Below are positions 1-5,171 of a stretch of 6,192 nucleotides of DNA, piece after piece. Source of the stretch: a bacterium (GTDB taxonomy: Bacteria > UBA8248). The position numbers were made by a program, and so were the translations under genes. The stretch spans positions 1 through 6,192 of the forward strand of contig JAQBZT010000180.1 in the NCBI GenBank assembly GCA_027622355.1, in the 5' to 3' direction. Numbering within the stretch: the first letter of the stretch is position 1; each line of letters starts with the position of its first letter. Below the pieces are notes generated by a model. That model had not been told where the DNA came from. It did no database searches and saw only the letters and a program-made list of their open reading frames with translations.

Positions 1-309
1 CAGCAGGTTGTCGGCCCCGCGCTCGATGCCGCATATGACATCGCGCGTCTTGGTGGAGCGGCCATATCCCTCGAAGTCCACGCACCAAACGTCCCAGTCC
101 CGTGCGGCGAGGTAGTCCATGAGAGAGTAGCCGGGCCGGCTTTTGACCTGAAGATCGAACGTGGGGGTGGATGCCATCGAGGAGCCGTGCGCGAGGAGCA
201 CGCTGCCGCGCGCCTTGCGAAGTCCCTTCCTCCTTTTTCGCCACAGAAACAAGTCGGCACCCTTGCTGCGGGTCCAGTGTTCGCTTCCGGTGATTTTTTT
301 CCCGGACAA
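1..309 (-). CDS. Alpha/beta-fold hydrolase, N-terminal part (gene runs off the left edge)
   Basis: The first 103 codons of an alpha/beta hydrolase are present; the rest lies beyond base 1. Visible family marks are the oxyanion-side HG in LLAHGSSMAS (His about residue 41) followed by PTFDLQV, then the strand and turn WCVDFEGYGRS (Asp about 78). This pattern resembles 2-hydroxymuconate-semialdehyde hydrolase-like and other C-C bond or ester hydrolases. The nucleophile elbow and the catalytic Asp and His would fall outside the window, so activity cannot be confirmed and the substrate is unknown. No ATG exists in this frame before residue 45, which is too late. I chose TTG at 307-309 because GGGAG lies 6 nt upstream and the protein then begins LSGKKITGSEHWTR, which suits the family. 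It is transcribed divergently from the EamA transporter at 460. A run of seven A residues occurs at codons 4-6. The family call is firm; the start is fairly firm. Confidence 0.85.
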   Translation of the reverse strand, partial: MSGKKITGSEHWTRSKGADLFLWRKRRKGLRKARGSVLLAHGSSMASTPTFDLQVKSRPGYSLMDYLAARDWDVWCVDFEGYGRSTKTRDVICGIERGADNLL

Positions 310-315
310 CTTTCT

Positions 316-320
316 CTCCC
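316..320 (-). promoter_or_regulatory. Ribosome binding site GGGAG for the hydrolase
   Basis: On the minus strand GGGAG is followed by AGAAAG (6 nt) and then TTG. It is the only good Shine-Dalgarno match before an in-frame start codon of the hydrolase, and it decides the TTG start over the upstream GTG at 370-372 and TTG at 355-357. Confidence 0.6.
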
Positions 321-363
321 GTTCTTCGCGGCTTCCCCTGCAAGGGAAAGAGGGCAATGAGCT

Positions 364-392
364 TTGGTGCACGGAAAGAAGAAGCGTACTAT
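364..392 (+). promoter_or_regulatory. Weak candidate promoter for the EamA transporter
   Basis: TTGGTG (364-369) and TACTAT (387-392) are separated by 17 bp, giving 3/6 and 4/6 matches to the sigma-70 consensus. Transcription starting near 399 would give a leader of about 60 nt that contains the 410-436 hairpin. In high-GC DNA such matches occur by chance, so support is weak. No convincing counterpart was found on the opposite strand for the hydrolase. Confidence 0.2.
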
Positions 393-409
393 GACGGCTT
401 TCTATGGGA

Positions 410-436
410 AACCGCCCGTCCCTTAAGCGGGCGGTT
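410..436. promoter_or_regulatory. Perfect 9-bp inverted repeat in the divergent intergenic region
   Basis: AACCGCCCG (410-418) and CGGGCGGTT (428-436) are exact reverse complements around a 9-nt loop. The element sits between two divergent starts (309 and 460), so a gene-end terminator is not expected. It could be an operator for a regulator controlling both genes, or an RNA hairpin in one 5' leader. Read on the minus strand it is followed by TTTCCC, a poor U tract, so a weak attenuator ahead of the hydrolase is possible. On the plus strand no T run follows, and the arm ends 14 nt before the G-rich ribosome binding site of the transporter. The repeat is directly seen; its role is inference. 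Confidence 0.5.
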
Positions 437-450
437 CGTACTTCAGTTGC

Positions 451-456
451 GGGGGG
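451..456 (+). promoter_or_regulatory. G-rich ribosome binding site, closely spaced to the GTG start
   Basis: GGGGGG is followed by AAT and then GTG at 460. The 3-nt spacing is shorter than the usual 5-9 nt, though pairing with the 5' part of the G run would give a little more room. An ATG overlaps at 458-460 but opens a different frame that does not encode the transporter. Confidence 0.4.
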
Positions 457-459
457 AAT

Positions 460-1419
460 GTGGCGACCGACACGGGTTCCAGCGAAACACACCATGCCTC
501 GGGCGGGTTCGAACTCATCATCGGGGCCCTTCTCATCGCATTTATCTGGGGCATCACCCAGCCGGTCATCAAGGGGGCGTATGCGGGCCTGAGCCCCTTC
601 GCCCTGATCTGGATGCGGTCGGTTCTCTCGGCGCTCACGCTGACGGTCTGGATGGGTTTTGCGAAGCGGGAGGATCGGACGACCCACCCTGATCGGCGGC
701 ACGAGGTGTTCCACCGGATTCTGAACGGCCTTCTCCACAACGCCCATATCCTGTTCCTCTATGTCGGGATGACATCGACTCTGGCCGCGAGGGCTTCTGT
801 GCTGCTCTATACCCAACCCATCTGGGTGATGCTGATCGCGGCGGCGGCACTTCCCGGGGAACGCATCACGGCGATTCGCGCGCTCGGCTTTATCGTCGCC
901 ATGGCGGGGACGGTAACCGTTTTTTTCGATCGCCTCGCGGGCGAGGGAGCCCTCTGGGCGGAAAGCTTCATCCTCCTGTCGGCCGTCATCTGGTGCGTCC
1001 AAACCATTCACTTCCGGAAATACCTCGGCCGATCGGACGTCGTGGCCGTCACGCGGTGGGCCATGCTCATCGGGGCACCCCTGTATCTCGCCCTCACCTG
1101 GCTTTGGGAGGGCGGGGGGCGGTATGTCTTCGGGTTCGCGGAGGTGTTCGCCATCCTGTTCATGGGACTGCTATCGAGCGGGCTGTTTCTGGTCTATTGG
1201 GCCTATCTTCTGATGAAGTACTCTCCTCCAAAGGTCTCTGTCTTTTTCTTCCTGTGTCCTGTGTTCGGGGTGGGGGGCAGCGCCCTGGCGCTGGGCGAGC
1301 GGATCGGGTGGCCGCTGCTGGCAGGAGGCGCGCTTATCGTTTGCGGCGTCTGGTTCGTGACGAACGAGGAGCGTTTCCGGAGAAAGCGGGCGGCGGCGCA
1401 CCCTTCGCTTCAGGCGTAA
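460..1419 (+). CDS. DMT-superfamily (EamA-type) transporter, about ten membrane helices
   Basis: This 319-residue inner-membrane protein belongs to the drug/metabolite transporter superfamily and has two EamA repeats. Hydrophobic segments lie near residues 18-40, 45-66, 88-107, 111-131, 139-156, 165-181, 197-215, 224-250, 258-278 and 283-301, the usual ten-helix plan. The first repeat shows IAFIWGITQPVIK and the end-of-repeat signature YTQPIWVMLIAAAALPGERI. The second ends FFLCPVFGVGGSALALGERI, with the typical Pro and Gly-Glu. A short polar N-terminus and a basic C-terminal tail (FRRKRAAAH) fit cytoplasmic ends. The family exports or imports small metabolites such as amino acids, nucleosides or drugs; the substrate cannot be read from sequence. 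The start is GTG at 460, because an in-frame stop at 424-426 rules out anything earlier. It is divergent from the hydrolase and convergent with the kinase, so it is probably monocistronic. Confidence 0.9.
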   Translation: MATDTGSSETHHASGGFELIIGALLIAFIWGITQPVIKGAYAGLSPFALIWMRSVLSALTLTVWMGFAKREDRTTHPDRRHEVFHRILNGLLHNAHILFLYVGMTSTLAARASVLLYTQPIWVMLIAAAALPGERITAIRALGFIVAMAGTVTVFFDRLAGEGALWAESFILLSAVIWCVQTIHFRKYLGRSDVVAVTRWAMLIGAPLYLALTWLWEGGGRYVFGFAEVFAILFMGLLSSGLFLVYWAYLLMKYSPPKVSVFFFLCPVFGVGGSALALGERIGWPLLAGGALIVCGVWFVTNEERFRRKRAAAHPSLQA

Positions 1420-1440
1420 TCCGGTTCAGGTTACTTTTTT
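1416..1440 (+). terminator. Small intrinsic terminator-like hairpin after the transporter, embedded in the kinase 3' end
   Basis: GTAATC (1416-1421) pairs with GGTTAC (1429-1434) with one G-U pair, around a 7-nt loop, and is followed at once by TTTTTT (1435-1440). The transporter stop codon is in the left arm and the kinase stop codon is in the loop. The stem is only 6 bp with a weak core, so termination may be partial. Read on the other strand it has no U tract and would not terminate the kinase transcript. Confidence 0.4.
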
Positions 1441-2781
1441 GCCGCACCAGGCACAGTTGCGCCAGAAGCCGGAAGCGACGGGCCAGCGGCAGTGCGGACA
1501 GGGCTTCTCCCCGGCGGTGCATTTCGGCGGGCGCTTTGCCTTCGTCTTGCAGGCGGGACAATAGCGCATGAAGGGCATCATTCTCCGATCCGCACATTCG
1601 GGGTTCGCGCACTTTTCGGTGTAGCGTTTGTCCTTGTGCGGCCGGGGAACGGCGTCTGCGAATCTCCCCGCGTAGCACCAGGGGCAGTGTTTCCATTCCA
1701 TGCGGACGCCGCGCTCGCATTCGGGACAAAAGGCGGGGTAGGTGGTCGTTTCCCGGCAGGAGTTGTCCCCCGTTCCGCACCACGGGCAATAGGACATTTC
1801 CTCCCCGATGGGGTGTCCGCATTTGCGGCATTCAAAACGGAGCCCATAGCGGTTGTGGAAGGTTTTTTCGAATTCGCGGACGCGCATGTCCTCCCATTTG
1901 CGGGAGGCCGTCTGGGAAACCCGTTTTTCCCTTCGCACTTTCTTGACGGGATCGTTTTCGAACCGCCGGAATTTGGCGAGGGCATACCTGTAGGCTGTGA
2001 GCATGCGCGTGGCGTTGAAGTACCGGCTTCGGGGATGGAAGGCGGTCGCCTTCTTGATGACACTGATCATCGCGGGGGGCACTTTGCGCGAGAGGTTTTC
2101 CAGGCCGGGATAGGGCCATGCGAAAGGCCAGTTGGGGAGCTGCCCGGATAAAAGCCGATAGAGAATCAGGCCGACAGAAAAAACATCCGAGCTGAAGCCG
2201 GGTCGTCCGTATGCCTGCTCAGGGGCCATGTAGCCGAGTGTTCCAGAGCTGGTTTCTCCGGTCAGTTTCGCGTCGGCGAGGTGGGCGATGCAAAAATCCC
2301 CGAGGCGCACCTTGTCATCCTCGAACAGAAAAACATTCTCCGGCTTCACGTCGCGGTGGATGATTTTCTTTTCGTGCGCGCCGCTCAGGGCCTCGAGAAG
2401 CTGGTGCACCACCTTGAGCGCCCACTCGGTGCGGTAGCGGCGGCGGAGCCGCATTTCCAGATCTTCTTTTCCCAACTCGTAGGCGAGAACGATGCGGTTC
2501 TCGATGATGTCCGCATTCTTGAGGCGAAGGATGTGGGGATGATCCAGCTGCGCCAGAATCCGTGCCTCGCGCCGGAAATCCGCGATGATAGCGGCGCTGT
2601 CGGCCAAGAGCCGCCGGGGCATCTTCAGGGCGACGGGGATGCCCTCGATCGTGTCCTGTGCCCGCCAGACGTCGGCGTATCCTCCCTCCCCGACGCGGTG
2701 AATGAGGCGGTACTTTCCGAGCAGCCGCCCCCGGCGAAGGACGGAGGGTGATGATGCTGGAGGTGTGTTCTGGGCAGTCAT
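1426..2781 (-). CDS. Hanks-type serine/threonine protein kinase with four C-terminal zinc-ribbon modules
   Basis: The protein has 451 residues. Residues about 24-265 form a bacterial Ser/Thr kinase domain: glycine loop GEGGYADV (31-38), ATP lysine in VALK (K53), helix-C Glu72, HRDVKPEN (142-149, catalytic Asp144), metal-binding Asp162, and GTLGYMAPEQ (180-189). The usual DFG reads DFC (162-164). A basic linker (about 270-305) precedes four cysteine quartets: C318/321/332/335, C352/355/366/369, C391/396/408/411 and C428/431/443/446, most with CPWC or CPxC knuckles, as in zinc ribbons. No membrane segment or PASTA repeat is visible, so it should be cytoplasmic; the ribbons may bind nucleic acid or a partner. 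All key catalytic residues remain, so it is probably active. The ATG at 2779-2781 lacks a good Shine-Dalgarno sequence. It lies 105 bp after fabF, same direction. Substrate unknown. Confidence 0.9.
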   Translation of the reverse strand: MTAQNTPPASSPSVLRRGRLLGKYRLIHRVGEGGYADVWRAQDTIEGIPVALKMPRRLLADSAAIIADFRREARILAQLDHPHILRLKNADIIENRIVLAYELGKEDLEMRLRRRYRTEWALKVVHQLLEALSGAHEKKIIHRDVKPENVFLFEDDKVRLGDFCIAHLADAKLTGETSSGTLGYMAPEQAYGRPGFSSDVFSVGLILYRLLSGQLPNWPFAWPYPGLENLSRKVPPAMISVIKKATAFHPRSRYFNATRMLTAYRYALAKFRRFENDPVKKVRREKRVSQTASRKWEDMRVREFEKTFHNRYGLRFECRKCGHPIGEEMSYCPWCGTGDNSCRETTTYPAFCPECERGVRMEWKHCPWCYAGRFADAVPRPHKDKRYTEKCANPECADRRMMPFMRYCPACKTKAKRPPKCTAGEKPCPHCRWPVASGFWRNCAWCGKKVT

Positions 2782-2847
2782 CGTTGGCCAGGACTCTTCA
2801 TGTATAGCGGGAATTTCACTACGGGCTTCTTCTCCGCCCGCCGGTAA

Positions 2848-2875
2848 ATCATATCATCTTGATTTCAGGTGAAAA
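2848..2875 (-). promoter_or_regulatory. Candidate promoter for the kinase gene
   Basis: On the minus strand TTTTCA (2870-2875) and TATGAT (2848-2853) are 16 bp apart, matching the sigma-70 consensus at 4/6 and 5/6. They lie in an AT-rich patch in the 105-bp gap between fabF and the kinase. A start near 2841 would give a leader of about 60 nt holding a small 5-bp hairpin (2822-2826 with 2836-2840). No strong fabF terminator was found in the gap, so readthrough from the operon is also possible. Confidence 0.35.
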
Positions 2876-2886
2876 GAGCAAAACGC

Positions 2887-4158
2887 CTACCGCGTCTCGG
2901 GGCGGGAGAAGAGAAGGCTCGCGTTCTGCCCGCCGAATCCGAAGGAGTTGGATATCGCATGGCGGAGCTCCGCCGGGCGGGCCTGGTTGGGCACATAGTC
3001 GAGATCGCAGGCAGGGTCGGGGTCTTTGTAATTGATGGTCGGGGGGAGCGTCTGGTGGTGTAGCGCCAGGACGGTGTAGATGGCCTCGGCCGCTCCGGTG
3101 GCGCCGAGCATATGGCCGGTCATGGACTTCGTGGAGCTGACAGCCAGCCGGTCGGCGTGCGCGCCGAACGTTTTTCGGATGGCCATGGTTTCAGTCCAGT
3201 CGTTGGGACCGGTGGCGGTTCCGTGGGCATTGATGTAGCCCACCTCGGCGGCCTCGCGGCCGGCGTCCTGCAGCGCCATGCGCATGCAGAGGATGGGGCC
3301 CTCTCCATCCGGGTCGGGCTGAATCATGTGGTTCGAGTTGGCGCTCAGGCCGTAGCCCGAAAGTTCTGCGTAGATTCGCGCCCCGCGGGCTTTTGCCCGC
3401 TCCATCTCCTCGAGAACCAAAAGCCCCGCTCCCTCGCCGATGACGAATCCATCGCGGCCCGCGTCGAAGGGCCGGCTTGCGGTTCCGGGGTCATCGTTTC
3501 GGGTTGAGAGCAGCCTCATGGCGCAGAAGCCGCCCATCGTCAGCTCAAAGATGCAGGCCTCTGTTCCGCCCGCGAGCATGACATCGGCGGCGCCGCGCCG
3601 AATGATGTCGAAGCTGTCGCCGATGGCGTGACTTCCCGTGGAGCAGGCGGTGCTTGTACATCCTATCGGTCCCTTGAGCTTCCAGCGAATGGAGATGCGG
3701 GCGGAACCCATGTTGGCCAGAAGATTGGGCATGAAATGAGGGCTCAGGTGGCTTCCCCCCTGCCGGGCATCGGATGTCTGAAGCGCTTCCTCGGAGGATT
3801 GCAGCCCGAGCCCCGAGCCGACGTTAACGCCGATGCGGGTGGTGTCCATGTCGCCGGAAAGATAAAGGCCGGAATCCGCAATGGCTTCGGCGGCGGCGGC
3901 GAGCGCAAACTGGATGGATCGGCTCAGGTGTTCCGGCGCGGCGCCGTCGAGGTGGATGCGGGGGTCGAAATCCGTCACTTCACCCGCGATCCGGGAGGGG
4001 AGACGGGAGGCGTCGAAAAGGGTGACGGGACCGGTGCCCGACCTTCCTGCCAGGATGGACTTCCAGTTCTCTTCTTTGCCGATCCCGATGGGGGAAAGTA
4101 TGCCGATGCCGGTGACGGCGACTCTGCGGTTCCTTCGCCGGAGATTTCGATCTGCCAT
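2887..4158 (-). CDS. fabF: Beta-ketoacyl-[acyl-carrier-protein] synthase II
   Basis: FabF condenses malonyl-ACP with acyl-ACP in the elongation cycle of type II fatty acid synthesis in the cytoplasm. The 423-residue length is close to the roughly 410-residue norm. The thiolase-fold marks are all present: N-terminal VAVTGIGILSPIG (13-25), nucleophile Cys172 in TACSTG, His312 in NAHGTAT, Lys344 and His349 in STKSMTGHMLGA, and the C-terminal GFGG loop (407-410) with its gatekeeper Phe. RPFDAGRDGFVIGEGAG (229-245) is also typical. The Cys-His-His triad is intact, so it should be active. The ATG at 4156-4158 has AGGA 6 nt upstream. It begins 23 bp after the dehydrogenase stop, so the two are probably cotranscribed. 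No acpP, fabD or fabG lies beside it in the window, so it may be a second FabF copy or serve a specialised acyl pathway. Confidence 0.93.
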   Translation of the reverse strand: MADRNLRRRNRRVAVTGIGILSPIGIGKEENWKSILAGRSGTGPVTLFDASRLPSRIAGEVTDFDPRIHLDGAAPEHLSRSIQFALAAAAEAIADSGLYLSGDMDTTRIGVNVGSGLGLQSSEEALQTSDARQGGSHLSPHFMPNLLANMGSARISIRWKLKGPIGCTSTACSTGSHAIGDSFDIIRRGAADVMLAGGTEACIFELTMGGFCAMRLLSTRNDDPGTASRPFDAGRDGFVIGEGAGLLVLEEMERAKARGARIYAELSGYGLSANSNHMIQPDPDGEGPILCMRMALQDAGREAAEVGYINAHGTATGPNDWTETMAIRKTFGAHADRLAVSSTKSMTGHMLGATGAAEAIYTVLALHHQTLPPTINYKDPDPACDLDYVPNQARPAELRHAISNSFGFGGQNASLLFSRPETR

Positions 4159-4181
4159 GAACGGTCCTGTCCCGAGGGCGG

Positions 4182-5138
4182 TTAGCCGTAAATCTCAGGG
4201 TTCACGAGGCTGGTGACCCGCTCGCCCTGGGAGGCCCGCTGAATGTTCTCACATAGCAGTTGATAACTCATCCGCTGCACCTGTTCGGTTTGCGATGCGA
4301 TGTGAGGAGAAAGAACGACATTGGAAAAAGTGCGGAGGGGATGGCCCGCCGGAAGCGGTTCGGGATCAGTGACATCGAGCCCGGCCCCGCCGATGCGCTC
4401 CGAGTGCAGGGCTTCAACGAGGTCGTCCGTCACCACATGGGGCCCCCGGGCGATGTTGATGAGAAAGGAGCCCGGCTTCATGCGCTGAAACTCGTTTTTC
4501 CCGATCAGCCCCCGGGTGTCGGGGGACAAGGGGAGCGAAAGCACCAGATAGTCGGCCTGGGGAAGGAGATCGCCGAGCTTGTCCATTTCCTCGATTTGAA
4601 AGCCCTCGGGGCGAAACTTACCGCGCGTACGGGTTTGGGCCAGGATGCGCATGCCGAATCCCGCGCCCATGCGCGCGATGCTTTGTCCGATGCCTCCCAG
4701 GCCGACGATCCCAAGGGCGGCGTCCCGGAGCTGATTGTGAAGCGGGCGGGGGCCCTCCCTGTCCCAAAGCCAGGGCCTTCGGGAGAGCATGAGCATGAGC
4801 GTCAGGGCGTGCTCGGCCACGGCGTGACCGCGAATGCTGCCGGGCGAGTTGGCGACGGGGATGCCCTTTTCGGTCGCTGCCGGAACGTCAATGTTGTCGA
4901 CGCCCGTTCCGGCCTTGCCGACGAGAAAAAGGTTTGGGGCCGCTCCCATCATCCGGGCGGTGATGGGAGCAAAGGCCGTGAGGATGACGTTCGCGCTCTC
5001 GGCGTGCCGGAGCAGGGAAGCCTCGCTGAAATCATCTGGAATGACGAGTTCGAATCCATCGGGCAAGTAATCGACGAGAAAACGCGCCCGGGATTTTTGC
5101 TGAAACCGCTCATCAACCAAAAGAATACGGTATGTCAT
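4182..5138 (-). CDS. D-isomer-specific 2-hydroxyacid dehydrogenase, phosphoglycerate-dehydrogenase-like
   Basis: This 318-residue cytoplasmic oxidoreductase interconverts a 2-oxo acid and a D-2-hydroxy acid using NAD(P). The substrate-binding half shows AGTGVDNIDV (76-85), as in phosphoglycerate dehydrogenases. The Rossmann half has GLGGIG (146-151), catalytic Arg231 in NIARG, Glu260 in DVTDPEPLP and His279 in LSPHIAS, so the Arg-Glu-His set is complete. After the second strand the usual acidic residue is replaced by QTRTRGK (168-174). Basic residues here suggest NADP(H), as in some glyoxylate/hydroxypyruvate reductases. There is no C-terminal ACT domain, unlike many SerA proteins, so biosynthetic SerA is less likely; the substrate could be glyoxylate, hydroxypyruvate or another oxo acid. 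ATG at 5136-5138 with AAGG 7 nt upstream. It starts 33 bp after the TRAP permease stop and ends 23 bp before fabF, supporting one operon. Confidence 0.9.
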   Translation of the reverse strand: MTYRILLVDERFQQKSRARFLVDYLPDGFELVIPDDFSEASLLRHAESANVILTAFAPITARMMGAAPNLFLVGKAGTGVDNIDVPAATEKGIPVANSPGSIRGHAVAEHALTLMLMLSRRPWLWDREGPRPLHNQLRDAALGIVGLGGIGQSIARMGAGFGMRILAQTRTRGKFRPEGFQIEEMDKLGDLLPQADYLVLSLPLSPDTRGLIGKNEFQRMKPGSFLINIARGPHVVTDDLVEALHSERIGGAGLDVTDPEPLPAGHPLRTFSNVVLSPHIASQTEQVQRMSYQLLCENIQRASQGERVTSLVNPEIYG

Positions 5139-5171
5139 GTTATGGCCTTATGGGATCCGGGACTCGCGCCC

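Noticed and set aside
458..592. ATG at 458-460 as the transporter start
   Set aside because: It reads a different frame that stops by 592 and lacks membrane segments. The overlapping GTG at 460 gives the EamA protein.
993..1571. A 192-codon open frame overlapping the transporter and the kinase end
   Set aside because: It is Arg/Gly/Ala-rich, crosses two supported genes in other frames, and has no recognisable domain.
1492..2151. A 219-codon open frame on the plus strand, opposite the kinase
   Set aside because: It lies wholly antisense to a well-supported kinase and shows no recognisable motif. Long shadow frames are expected opposite GC-rich genes.
2822..2840. Hairpin CGGGC/GCCCG as a fabF terminator
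   Set aside because: The stem is only 5 bp with a 9-nt loop, and no U tract follows on the fabF strand.
2850..2867. AAATCA/TGATTT inverted repeat in the fabF-kinase gap
   Set aside because: It is short, AT-rich and overlaps the candidate promoter. It is likely a by-product of local base composition.
3628..4185. A 185-codon open frame on the plus strand, opposite fabF
   Set aside because: Its sequence is Gly/Ala/Asp-rich low-information translation of the complement of a clear FabF gene, with no family motif.
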